Positions 6,294 to 13,082 of a DNA stretch of 13,082 nt are shown here, in pieces. The DNA is from Acidimicrobiaceae bacterium (lineage in GTDB: Bacteria; Actinomycetota; Acidimicrobiia; Acidimicrobiales; Palsa-688): positions 1 through 13,082 of the forward strand of contig JAUTXM010000213.1 in assembly GCA_030838025.1 (NCBI GenBank), written 5' to 3'. Positions within the stretch are counted from its first letter, which is position 1. The number at the start of each line of letters is the position of its first letter. The notes under the pieces are model-generated. The model had not been told where the DNA came from, did no database searches, and saw nothing but the letters and a program-made list of their open reading frames with translations. The translations under genes and the position numbers were made by a program.

Positions 6294-7249
6294 AGCGAGT
6301 CATCCTCACCGGCGCGACCGGCTTCATCGGTGCCAATCTCGCCCGCAGGCTGGTCACCGACGGCCACGAGGTCTGGGTGTTCCTGCGGCCGGGGTGCTCG
6401 CTCTGGCGGATCGAAGACATCCGGCACGATCTCCGGATCGTCGACCTCGACCTCCAGGACGAAGCCAACGTCACCGCCGCGGTTCGCCAGGTCCAGCCGG
6501 ACTGGATCTTCAACTTGGCCGCCCATGGGGCGTACCCGTGGCAATCCGATCTGCGCTCCATGCTGGCGACCAACGTCCTCGGCACCGTCCACCTCCTGGA
6601 AGCGGCGGTCGCCACCGGCTTCGAGGCCTTCGTCCATACCGGCACGTCGTCGGAGTACGGCGTCAAGGACCACTCACCGAGCGAAGTCGAATGGCTGGAA
6701 CCCAACAGCCATTACGCCGTGACCAAGGCGTCAGCCACGCTGTTCTGTCGCCATACCGGCCAGACCACCGGCCTCGGCGTCCGCACCCTGCGCCTCTACT
6801 CGGTCTACGGTCCGTGGGAGGAACCCACCCGGCTCATGCCGACCTTGGTGATGCGCGGACTGGTGGGCGAACTTCCGAGTCTCGTCAGCCCCCGCACGGC
6901 CCGGGACTACATCTACGTCGCCGATGTCGTGGACGCGTGCGTTGCGGCTGCCGGCACACCCGATCAGGAGCCCGGAGCGGTGTACAACGTCGGTACGGGC
7001 CGCCAGACATCACTACGAGAGGTCGTCGAGTTGGTTCGAGCCGAGATGGGCATCGCGGTCGAGCCGGCGTGGGGGACCATGGCGCCCCGATCGTGGGACA
7101 CCGACGTCTGGGTGGCGGACACTGCCTTGATCCAGGCCCAACTTGGCTGGCAGCCCCGGCATGACCTTCGCGACGGCTTCCGCCTGCTGGTCGGCTGGCT
7201 CCGGGACCAGCACGAGATCCAGGAGTTCTACGCCTCGTTCAGCCGCTGA
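6290..7249 (+). CDS. NAD(P)-dependent nucleotide-sugar epimerase/reductase (extended SDR)
   Basis: This is a 319-residue extended short-chain dehydrogenase acting on a nucleotide-activated sugar in the cytosol (epimerase, dehydratase or 4-ketoreductase). The N-terminal GxxGxxG is TGATGFIG (7-14). The NNAG-like position is NLAAHGAYPW (75-84). The catalytic set is HTGTSSEYG (116-124) with Y142 and K146 of YAVTK. RLYSVYGPWEEPTRLMP (168-184) and ARDYIYVADVVDA are typical of the GDP-mannose dehydratase/CDP-paratose-type branch. The start is GTG 6290, because the fold begins at codon 2. The frame is open far upstream only as antisense to the methyltransferase. The 3' end overlaps the convergent methyltransferase by 11 bases. 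It probably supplies or modifies a sugar for the envelope genes to its right; I cannot assign the exact reaction. Confidence 0.88.
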   Translation: MKRVILTGATGFIGANLARRLVTDGHEVWVFLRPGCSLWRIEDIRHDLRIVDLDLQDEANVTAAVRQVQPDWIFNLAAHGAYPWQSDLRSMLATNVLGTVHLLEAAVATGFEAFVHTGTSSEYGVKDHSPSEVEWLEPNSHYAVTKASATLFCRHTGQTTGLGVRTLRLYSVYGPWEEPTRLMPTLVMRGLVGELPSLVSPRTARDYIYVADVVDACVAAAGTPDQEPGAVYNVGTGRQTSLREVVELVRAEMGIAVEPAWGTMAPRSWDTDVWVADTALIQAQLGWQPRHDLRDGFRLLVGWLRDQHEIQEFYASFSR

Positions 7250-8162
7250 CCGGGGCTTTCCGGGCTATGAGATAGAGGTTGCCGACGGGCAGAGGGAGGC
7301 TGACGCGCCCGAGACAGGTTGCGTCGCAGGTAGCCAACGCCGCCCGCTTCAGCGCCGCAGGGAGCGGCGCCAGACGGGTCAGATACCCGATCCGGGCGCG
7401 GTTCCACACCGAACCCTGCTCGCGGACGTCGAAATGGTGGGCCACGCAGATGCGCGCCACGGTGGAAGGGCTGTACAGGTAGGTATGTTCGATGTCGACG
7501 ATCGGGCTGCGCCGCCGGAGCAGGCGCGCCGAGACGGCCTCGACATTGTGGTTGAGGATGAGGATGTGCCCACCGGGCTTGAGTGCCGCCCAGCACTCGT
7601 CGAGCAGGCCGCCTGGGTCCGCGACGTGATCGAACATCTGGAAGAGGCACACGGCGTCGAACCGTCCGGCCGCAAAGAGCCCGGGGCGCATGACATCGCA
7701 GACGATGAACGGCCGTACCGCGGGCGCCGCACCGGCCGCCGCGGCCGTGCTCGGCTCGACACCGTGGACCGAGGCGAACCCTCGCTCGAGCGCCTCCTCC
7801 AGGGCGAACCCATTCCCACATCCGACCTCGAGCAGCGACGCCCCCGGTCCGCACAAGGCGGCTAGTCGGGAAAGGTAACGGCCGTAGGTCGCACGGAGGT
7901 TGCCCACTTCGTCGTCGTAATCGAAGCCGCTCTCCTGATAAAGATGGGCGAGCGTGTCGGGACTGGCGGTGGGGTCGGAGCGCACCAGCCCGCAGGTATC
8001 GCAACGGACCATCCGATAGTGCACATGGTCGGTGGACCTGCGAGCCGAGAAGATGACCGGGTTGAGATCGTCGAGCCGAAAGTTGGCGGCGTACATCTCG
8101 GTGGCGTTGCCCGACGTGCCGCAGATCGCGCATCGCGTGGCAACCAGGTCCGCTACCCCCAC
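7239..8162 (-). CDS. Zinc-ribbon class I SAM methyltransferase (sugar-cluster type)
   Basis: This is a 307-residue methyltransferase with an N-terminal zinc-ribbon: CAIC (C11, C14) and CDTC (C54, C57). This arrangement is found in methyltransferases of polysaccharide and deoxysugar clusters, including sugar C-methyltransferases. Motif I is LLEVGCGNG (110-118) with acidic E136 in VHGVEPS. FDAVCLFQMFDHV and LKPGGHILILNHN form the later motifs. A C-terminal region of about 90 residues (IEHTYLYSPSTV onward) is probably substrate-specific. The start is GTG 8162, inside the 3' end of the glycosyltransferase gene (10-base overlap), with GAGGT upstream. It is the last gene of the five-gene operon. 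Likely substrates are a nucleotide- or lipid-linked sugar; C- versus O-methylation cannot be decided here. Confidence 0.85.
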   Translation of the reverse strand: MGVADLVATRCAICGTSGNATEMYAANFRLDDLNPVIFSARRSTDHVHYRMVRCDTCGLVRSDPTASPDTLAHLYQESGFDYDDEVGNLRATYGRYLSRLAALCGPGASLLEVGCGNGFALEEALERGFASVHGVEPSTAAAAGAAPAVRPFIVCDVMRPGLFAAGRFDAVCLFQMFDHVADPGGLLDECWAALKPGGHILILNHNVEAVSARLLRRRSPIVDIEHTYLYSPSTVARICVAHHFDVREQGSVWNRARIGYLTRLAPLPAALKRAALATCDATCLGRVSLPLPVGNLYLIARKAPVSG

Positions 8163-9166
8163 TCGTCGACCTCGACGTCGGCGGGCTTTCGTACCGGTGG
8201 GGCCGATGGCGGGTTCAGGACGGATTCGACAATGTACGAGGGGCGCCGCTTCACCTCGTCGTACATGTGGGCCAGGTACGACCCGATGATGCTCAAGCAC
8301 AGCAGCTGGACCCCCCCCATGAACAAGACGAGCACGATGAGGGTGGTGAAGCCGCTGGGGACTGCGGTCGGGTCGGCGATTCTCACCGACACCAGCACCA
8401 GTGCCAGGAGCAGCGAGGCGGCACAGGTGAACAAGGCCAGGGCGGTGATCAAGTCGATAGGGATGTACGAGAACGAGAAGATCGCCTTGCGGGCCCAACC
8501 CAGGTTCTTTCGCAGGCTGTTGGTGCTGCGCCCGAACGGCCGCTCAGGGCGTACGTACTCGACCCCGGTTTGGCGGAAGCCGACCCACGCCCGCAAGCCA
8601 CGGATGAAGCGATTGTTCTCGGGCAGGCTGTTGAGCGCGGCGACGGCGCGCCGGTCCAGCAAGGAGAAGTCGCCCGCGTCGAGCGGCATTGGCACATACG
8701 AAGCGGCACGGAACAACCGGTAGAAGGCCTTGTAGGAAACTCGCAGCAGCCTGCTCGCCTCTCGCTTGACCCTGATTCCGTACACCACGTCGTACCCCTC
8801 GAGCCATTTGCCATAGAACGACTCGATGAGCTCGGGCGGGTCTTGGAGATCGCCGTCGAGCAGGGCAACCGCGTCGCCCGTCGCGACTCGCAGCCCGCTC
8901 GTGAACGCACTCTGCGAGCCGAAGTTGCGGCTGTGATTGATGACCGACACCCTCGGGTCACGGCTGGCAAGCTCCGCCAGTACCTCGGCGGCGTCATCGG
9001 GACTGCAGTCGTTGACGAAGATGATCTCGTAGTCGACGCCGAGTCGCGCGAAGGTGGCGACCAGACGCTCGTACATCTGAGGCACCGCTGGAGCGTCGCG
9101 GTAGCAAGCGATGACCGCGCTCAACCTCGTGGTGCCGGGCGGGCGGGCGACGAGCCGCTCGGTCAT
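8153..9166 (-). CDS. Polyprenyl-phosphate glycosyltransferase, GT2 (DPM1/GtrB-like)
   Basis: This is a 337-residue membrane-anchored enzyme that moves a sugar from a nucleotide donor to polyprenyl phosphate on the cytosolic face. The GT-A fold starts at LSAVIACYRD (15-24), then EIIFVNDCSPDD (47-58), NHSRNFGSQSAFTSGL (77-92) and the metal/donor motif LLDGDLQDPPE (102-112). DAGDFSLLDRRA (163-174) and NRFIRGLRAWVGF (185-197) follow, as in the GtrB/ArnC/DPM1-like group. Two C-terminal membrane helices lie at about 238-262 and 273-298. The ATG at 9166 overlaps the transketolase stop (ATGA). A GtrA-like gene is in the same operon, matching the classic GtrA-GtrB pairing. The sugar donor is unknown. 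Confidence 0.92.
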   Translation of the reverse strand: MTERLVARPPGTTRLSAVIACYRDAPAVPQMYERLVATFARLGVDYEIIFVNDCSPDDAAEVLAELASRDPRVSVINHSRNFGSQSAFTSGLRVATGDAVALLDGDLQDPPELIESFYGKWLEGYDVVYGIRVKREASRLLRVSYKAFYRLFRAASYVPMPLDAGDFSLLDRRAVAALNSLPENNRFIRGLRAWVGFRQTGVEYVRPERPFGRSTNSLRKNLGWARKAIFSFSYIPIDLITALALFTCAASLLLALVLVSVRIADPTAVPSGFTTLIVLVLFMGGVQLLCLSIIGSYLAHMYDEVKRRPSYIVESVLNPPSAPPVRKPADVEVDEWG

Positions 9167-10095
9167 GACGCCCGCATGCCGGCCAACGCATCCCGGGCGA
9201 TTTGAACCAGGGCATCGCATGACAGCCCGTGGCGGTTGTTGAGGTACGCCTCACCTCCGCCGGTGCCGTCGCCGGCCGAGCGGACGCCGCAGCGGACCAC
9301 GCGGCAGCCGAGACCCCGCTCCGCGACCACCTCGCTCACGAGTGAGCCGAGGCCGCCAACCACCGAATGGGCCTCCACGGTGACCACGGTGGCAAAGCGC
9401 TCGACGACCTCGATCAGGTCGTCGACCGGGGCCGGGCTGATGCTGGCCGCGACGACCACGGTGGCCTCGATCCCCCCCACCGCCAGAGCAGCCGCGGCGG
9501 CCGACACCTCGGCGGCGATGGCCCCCATGGCGATGATGGCCACGTCGTCGCCGTTGCGCACCACCTCGGCCCGACCCAGCCGGAACCGCCCGTCCAAGCC
9601 GGGCACGATCGCGTGGTCGTCCTTTCCCAGGCGAAGGTAGAGGGGGCCGGGCAGATCCCAACAAGCCAACATGGCGGACGCGGCCTGGGCATGGTCGGCG
9701 GGGGCGATGACCGCCATCCCCGGCAGCGCCCGCATCACGGCGATGTCCTCGGTCCCATGGTGGCTCGGACCCGCGGTGCCGTACTCGAAGCCACCACCCA
9801 CGCCGACGATGCGGACAGGGAGCTGGTGGAACACCGGGCCGTTGCGGATGAACTCGTACGCCCGTAGCGAGGCAAACGTGGCGATCGAATAGGTGAAGGG
9901 CACGAAGCCCGCCTCGGCGAGGCCCGTGGCGACGCCGACCATGTTCTGCTCGGCCACGCCGAGGTTGAAGAAACGGTCAGGGAATCGCTCGATGAAGGGC
10001 TCGAAGACCATGAAGCCAAGGTCGCCGGTCAGCAGCACGACCCGCGGGTCGCGCTCGGCCAAGTCGATCAGGGTGCGGACAAAGCTGCGGCGCAT
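9163..10095 (-). CDS. Transketolase C-terminal half (Pyr + C domains)
   Basis: This is the 310-residue partner of the upstream gene; together they equal a full transketolase without the linker. Transketolases use thiamine diphosphate to move a two-carbon ketol unit between sugars. The conserved catalytic Glu that activates the cofactor is E49 in LGVAEQNM (46-52). YSIATFASLRAYEFIRN (69-85) and GPSHHGTEDIAVMR (109-122) are typical of the pyrimidine-binding domain in split transketolases. The C-terminal domain runs from about 190 (VAIIAMGAIAAEV) and contains SPAPVDDL. The ATG at 10095 lies inside the end of the upstream gene (28-base overlap), with GGGAGGT 12 bases before it. Genomes usually keep a separate full-length transketolase for central metabolism, so this copy is probably specialised for envelope-sugar synthesis. 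Confidence 0.92.
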   Translation of the reverse strand: MRRSFVRTLIDLAERDPRVVLLTGDLGFMVFEPFIERFPDRFFNLGVAEQNMVGVATGLAEAGFVPFTYSIATFASLRAYEFIRNGPVFHQLPVRIVGVGGGFEYGTAGPSHHGTEDIAVMRALPGMAVIAPADHAQAASAMLACWDLPGPLYLRLGKDDHAIVPGLDGRFRLGRAEVVRNGDDVAIIAMGAIAAEVSAAAAALAVGGIEATVVVAASISPAPVDDLIEVVERFATVVTVEAHSVVGGLGSLVSEVVAERGLGCRVVRCGVRSAGDGTGGGEAYLNNRHGLSCDALVQIARDALAGMRAS

Positions 10096-10901
10096 GAGGC
10101 GTCATCGACCTCCCGAAGCGCTTGGACGTACTGCTCGTCGGACATTGGCAAATAGTGCCAACGAATCTGGCCTTCCATGAACGACACGCCGCGACCGAAT
10201 ACGGTTTGTGCCACCAGGACGTGGGGGCGACCGGAGACGGTGTCCAAGGCGGAGATGACCGCACCGAGCTGCTTCTCGTCGTGGCCGTCGACGACCTGCA
10301 CGTCCCAACCGAAGGCCTGCCAGCGTTCGGCCATGGGGGAAAGATCGAGCACGTCCTTGGTATAGCCGAGCGCCTGCTGGCCGTTCAGGTCCACGATTGC
10401 CACCAGGTTGGCCAGCCGATGATGGGCCGCGAACATGATCGCCTCCCACGTCGATCCCTCGTCGCACTCGGCGTCGCTGAGCAGGACGAACACCCGCCGC
10501 CGGGAACCGAGCAGCCGCGCCGCCAGTGCCGCGCCCGCAGCCACGGAGAGCCCTTGACCGAGGGACCCGGTGGAGAAGTCCACCCCGGGCACGACATGTT
10601 CGGGGTGGACCCCGAGCCGACTGGCATCACCGCAGAAGGTGTCGAGCTCCGCCGCGCTCAACCATCCCCGCACGTGCAACGCGGCATACAGCGCCAGTGC
10701 GGCGTGACCTTTGGAGAGGATGAAACGGTCCCGCTCGGGGTCATCGGGGGCGCCGATGTCGAGGGTGCCGCCGTACAGGGTGGCAATGATGTCGGCCACC
10801 GAGAGGCACGAGCCGATGTGGCCCACATGGGCCCGCTTCGACTGCTCCAGGATCAAGCGGCGAATGGCGTACCCGAGGGGAACGGCGTCACCCGCGGGCA
10901 T
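10068..10901 (-). CDS. Transketolase N-terminal half (thiamine-diphosphate domain)
   Basis: This 277-residue subunit carries the pyrophosphate-binding domain of a split transketolase. Active-site histidines are H28 (VGHIG), H66 (SKGHA) and H99 (GVHPE). TGSLGQG (111-117) is the standard loop. The thiamine-diphosphate motif, normally GDG followed about 27 residues later by Asn, reads SDAECDEG (142-149) and DLNG (171-174). The metal-binding Asp and Asn are kept, but both glycines are replaced by Ser and Ala. DGHD and GRGVSFMEGQIRWHYLP near the end are typical of split enzymes. The ATG at 10901 overlaps the end of the GtrA-like gene by 14 bases, with CAGGCGG upstream. The donor and acceptor sugars are unknown. 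Confidence 0.92.
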   Translation of the reverse strand: MPAGDAVPLGYAIRRLILEQSKRAHVGHIGSCLSVADIIATLYGGTLDIGAPDDPERDRFILSKGHAALALYAALHVRGWLSAAELDTFCGDASRLGVHPEHVVPGVDFSTGSLGQGLSVAAGAALAARLLGSRRRVFVLLSDAECDEGSTWEAIMFAAHHRLANLVAIVDLNGQQALGYTKDVLDLSPMAERWQAFGWDVQVVDGHDEKQLGAVISALDTVSGRPHVLVAQTVFGRGVSFMEGQIRWHYLPMSDEQYVQALREVDDASCAAALSAP

Positions 10902-11409
10902 CAGCGGCCGCCTGGGCGAAACGGTCCTCTCGATTCCGCCGGGGACTGTGCCCCGGGAAGATGAGAGTGTCGAGCACGAAGAACCGGATGAGCCACAGGA
11001 CCGCCGAGGCGATCAGGATGGCGCTCATGATGATCATGGTCTGAAGCGGCCGCGACGCCGTCAGACTCCTGGCGCCCGTCTCGGCCGCCTGGGCCGCACC
11101 GACCGAGAGCACGAGGTAGACGACCGCGAGGGTCCAGAAGGGGATCACTTCTTTCACCATGTGGGAACGGCCCGTCCGACCCCACACCCAGGTCCGGTTC
11201 AGGAAATAGGCAGGGATCGTGGCCACTGCGACGGCCACGACGGCGGCGGTGAGTGCCGACCAGTGCAGGAACAGGTAGGACAGGCCGAGCACGACTTCGC
11301 CCAACACGACGTTCATCACCGAGACGAGCAAATACCGCACTGCCTTGCGGCCCTCGACGGTCGCTGACCAGGTCCGGAGCAGCCGAACCCAACGATTCAC
11401 CCTGAGCAT
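10888..11409 (-). CDS. GtrA-like membrane protein (putative lipid-linked sugar flippase)
   Basis: This is a 173-residue integral membrane protein of the GtrA/DPMS family. Four membrane helices are visible at about 24-48, 50-70, 90-110 and 123-147. The family signature YFLNRTWVW (68-76) follows the second helix. GtrA proteins are thought to move polyprenyl-phosphate-linked sugars across the membrane. The C-terminal tail (152-173) is charged. ATG 11409 is the first start that fits the fold. The frame is open upstream to 12009, but only as antisense to the GT-C-like gene. No clear Shine-Dalgarno sequence is seen. It is the first gene of the five-gene overlapping operon, divergent from the GT-C-like gene. 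In Shigella/Salmonella Gtr systems GtrA, GtrB and a GT-C transferase work together, and all three types occur here. Confidence 0.88.
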   Translation of the reverse strand: MLRVNRWVRLLRTWSATVEGRKAVRYLLVSVMNVVLGEVVLGLSYLFLHWSALTAAVVAVAVATIPAYFLNRTWVWGRTGRSHMVKEVIPFWTLAVVYLVLSVGAAQAAETGARSLTASRPLQTMIIMSAILIASAVLWLIRFFVLDTLIFPGHSPRRNREDRFAQAAADARG

Positions 11410-11504
11410 CGTAGCCGGACGCTCGGCGGCGGCCGCGGCCCCTGAGCGGCCGGTCCCTTGACGGCGCTTGTCTCCCGAAAGGGCGCTCGGCTTAGAGTTG
11501 CGCC
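11410..11504. promoter_or_regulatory. Divergent intergenic region, GtrA-like / GT-C-like
   Basis: This stretch separates the five-gene operon from the divergent GT-C-like gene and should carry both promoters. It contains a perfect 10-base palindrome GGCCGCGGCC (11431-11440) and, on the plus strand, TTGACG (11458-11463) with no -10 at normal spacing. A better plus-strand candidate is listed separately. No minus-strand promoter for the GtrA-like gene is clear. Confidence 0.3.
11468..11498 (+). promoter_or_regulatory. Candidate promoter for a leaderless transcript
   Basis: TTGTCT (11468-11473) and TAGAGT (11493-11498) are separated by 19 bases. TAGAGT fits the actinobacterial TANNNT -10. A transcript starting seven bases after it would begin exactly at the ATG at 11505, the usual geometry of leaderless mRNAs in actinobacteria. 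The spacer is slightly long and the -35 is imperfect. Confidence 0.35.
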
Positions 11505-11549
11505 ATGCGGCGGGTGCGACGGACACTCGGCGGCACCAGCACCACGTGA
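11505..11549 (+). CDS. 14-codon upstream ORF overlapping GT-C-like start
   Basis: MRRVRRTLGGTSTT ends at TGA 11547-11549, which overlaps a GTG (11546-11548) of the long membrane-protein frame by four bases (GTGA). There is no Shine-Dalgarno sequence, but a TANNNT -10 sits at the correct distance for a leaderless start. It could be a coupling leader. Alternatively the membrane protein starts at TTG 11498 and this ORF is chance. Confidence 0.3.
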   Translation: MRRVRRTLGGTSTT

Positions 11550-13082
11550 CATTCGTGGCGGTCGTGTGGTCGCTTCTCGGCGGCATCGTGTTCGTGGGTG
11601 CGGGACTGGTCGTCGCGGTGACGGTGAAGCGGCTGTGCTTCCGGGCGTGGCGGGGCAGCCTGGCGGTGACCGCGGTCGTGCTGGTCTGGTTGTGTTGGGC
11701 GTTGGGGTTGGGCCAGCTGCTCGGTGCGCTGGGCCTTATCCGCCGGATGGCGTTGGTGACCGGCGCCCTCGTCAGCGCCGCCGCCGCAATCGGCCTGGGA
11801 CGCCTCGCCGACTCTCGGCGCCCCGTCGCCGGGGAACCCGCCGACCAGCCCGCAGCCGCTGACGAACCCGCGAAACCTGACGCCTCGGAACTCGGGGCGA
11901 TGCGCAGCTGGGAGCAACACGCCCTGACGCTCGGCACGGCGCTGCTCGTGTTCGTCGTGGCCGCACTGTGGACGGCCCGAACGGTCATCGCCGTGCACCG
12001 TGGCATCAACGACCCGGATTCGCTCGGCTACCACGTGCCGTTCATCGTCACCTTCGTCCACAGCGGCTATGCCGACCAACACCGGCTTCTGATGCCGCTG
12101 CTGCCGGTGCAGTTCTTCCCGGCCAACGACGAGCTGCTGTCGGCCATTGCCCTCGCGCTCACGCACACCCTGGCCTTTGCCGCCGCCAAGAACCTCCTGC
12201 TTGGCGGCTTGGTGCTGGTGGCCGCGCACGCCCTGGGCAAGGCGTACGGCGCGGCCCGATTGACGCTCGCGGTCGCAGCCATCGCTCTGGGGTTCCCGGT
12301 CTTCGCCTTCTCCCAGCCGGGCGAGGCCGTCAACGACACCCTCCTGCTCCTGCTGCTCGTCGGGGGATTGGCGGTGCTGGCTCACGCTCGGGACCGACCG
12401 GCTCCCTACGTGCTGGCCCTGGGGTGCGCGGGACTGGCGCTCGGAGTGAAGTTCTCCGGAATCGTCCTGGCGGCCGCCCTGGCCGCCCTGGCGGTGATCC
12501 TGCTCTTGTCGCGGGTGCCGAGACATCGCTGGCGATGGGCCGGCGCGGGGCTCATGGTCAGCGCCGCACTGGGCGGGTCGTGGTATGTCCGCAACGCCAT
12601 CGACTATGGCAATCCCGTCCCTCCGGTCAACATCGCCTTGGGTCCCCTCCACCTGCACACCGTGCATGGTGCCGACGCCGCCATTGCCTACTCGGTGGCG
12701 CACTACGCCCTGCACGGGCGCCTCCTCGGTGTGTTCTCCCGGGGCCTGACGAGGGGCCTGGGCCCCCTCTATCTCGTTGTCCTCGCCCTGTGTCTGTTGG
12801 GAGTCGTCACCGGCATCCGTTCAGGGGACCGATTTCGCCTCGGACTCAGCTTGGTGGCGACCGTCGGCTTGATCGGTTACGTCTTCACCCCTGCCGGCGC
12901 CTACGGGCCGCCCGCGTCGGTTCCGCAGTCATTCGTCATCAACCTCCACTACGCCGTCCCCGGCCTCCTCGCCGGCGCGCTCGTGGGCGCCGTCGCACTG
13001 GCCCGTTGGCGGTGGGCGTGGACCCTTCCGGCGGTCGGGCTGGCCGCGGTCGCCACGGGCATCAGCCGCGGCCGGGGAATCG
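11546..13082 (+). CDS. Polytopic GT-C-like membrane glycosyltransferase (3' end outside window)
   Basis: This is a large integral membrane protein; 512 codons are present and the gene runs off the right edge. Three hydrophobic helices (about 1-27, 37-62, 68-87) come first. A Pro/Ala/Asp/Glu-rich linker (90-120) follows, then a helix (128-150) and a loop with NDPDSLGYHVPFIVTFVHSG (155-174). That loop resembles the acidic first external loop of GT-C transferases, which use polyprenyl-phosphate sugars outside the membrane. PANDELL (192-198), SQPGEAVND (256-264), LALGVKFSG (297-305) and SWYVRNAIDYGNPVPP (345-360) are conserved-looking segments of actinobacterial GT39-like proteins, from memory. 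Many further helices follow. GTG 11546 starts just before the first helix; TTG 11498 would add 16 residues. A 407-residue antisense open frame over it is a GC artefact. Acceptor and donor are unknown. Confidence 0.75.
   Translation, partial: MTFVAVVWSLLGGIVFVGAGLVVAVTVKRLCFRAWRGSLAVTAVVLVWLCWALGLGQLLGALGLIRRMALVTGALVSAAAAIGLGRLADSRRPVAGEPADQPAAADEPAKPDASELGAMRSWEQHALTLGTALLVFVVAALWTARTVIAVHRGINDPDSLGYHVPFIVTFVHSGYADQHRLLMPLLPVQFFPANDELLSAIALALTHTLAFAAAKNLLLGGLVLVAAHALGKAYGAARLTLAVAAIALGFPVFAFSQPGEAVNDTLLLLLLVGGLAVLAHARDRPAPYVLALGCAGLALGVKFSGIVLAAALAALAVILLLSRVPRHRWRWAGAGLMVSAALGGSWYVRNAIDYGNPVPPVNIALGPLHLHTVHGADAAIAYSVAHYALHGRLLGVFSRGLTRGLGPLYLVVLALCLLGVVTGIRSGDRFRLGLSLVATVGLIGYVFTPAGAYGPPASVPQSFVINLHYAVPGLLAGALVGAVALARWRWAWTLPAVGLAAVATGISRGRGI

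Noticed and set aside
11431..11440. GGCCGCGGCC palindrome as an operator
   Set aside because: A 10-base all-GC palindrome is expected by chance in DNA of this composition, and no second copy or regulator gene is present.
11474..11483. CCCGAAAGGG as a hairpin or attenuator
   Set aside because: The stem is only three base pairs and flanking bases do not extend it.
11492..12715. 407-codon minus-strand open frame
   Set aside because: It is antisense to the GT-C-like membrane protein. The product is Gln/Arg/Gly/His-rich low complexity; the plus-strand frame shows membrane helices and GT-C-like motifs.
1..13082. CRISPR array, tRNA, insertion sequence or phage genes
   Set aside because: No regularly spaced repeats, tRNA-like cloverleaf, transposase or phage motif was seen on reading both strands.

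Overview
The window is very GC-rich and densely coded, with many GTG starts, short overlaps between genes and a MEP-pathway ispE. A VWA protein resembles mycobacterial Rv0959 in length and layout, and split transketolase and GtrA-type genes are also present. This fits a high-GC actinobacterium. A deep-branching lineage such as Acidimicrobiia is my guess, not something the sequence proves. I see no rRNA, tRNA, CRISPR array, insertion sequence or phage gene, and no gap of 300 bases without a gene.

Left part (1-2422). A TrkA-type NAD-binding protein runs off the left edge on the minus strand. Divergent from it is a plus-strand pair: a HAD-superfamily phosphatase, then an NADP-dependent zinc-free MDR oxidoreductase joined by an ATGA stop/start overlap. 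Middle part (2423-6097), minus strand: a SAM methyltransferase, a 680-residue CoxE-like VWA protein and 4-diphosphocytidyl-2-C-methylerythritol kinase (ispE). They are packed with 10-base and -1-base junctions and look like one transcript. An 18-base tandem duplication sits on the VWA/ispE junction.

Right part (6228-13082) is a sugar/cell-envelope island. A plus-strand extended-SDR nucleotide-sugar epimerase/reductase is preceded by a 21-codon mini-ORF with a strong ribosome binding site. Facing it is a minus-strand operon of five overlapping genes: GtrA-like flippase, transketolase N-half, transketolase C-half, DPM1/GtrB-like glycosyltransferase and zinc-ribbon methyltransferase. Divergent from that operon, a large polytopic GT-C-like protein runs off the right edge, possibly expressed through a leaderless 14-codon ORF.

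Read together, the right part resembles an expanded Gtr cassette. The epimerase, methyltransferase and split transketolase would build or modify an unusual sugar. The GT2 enzyme would load it onto polyprenyl phosphate, the GtrA protein would flip it, and the GT-C protein would transfer it outside the membrane. Pairing a two-carbon-transferring (ketol) enzyme with a polyprenyl-sugar module suggests a branched or chain-extended sugar. The family assignments are firm; the substrate and product are inference.
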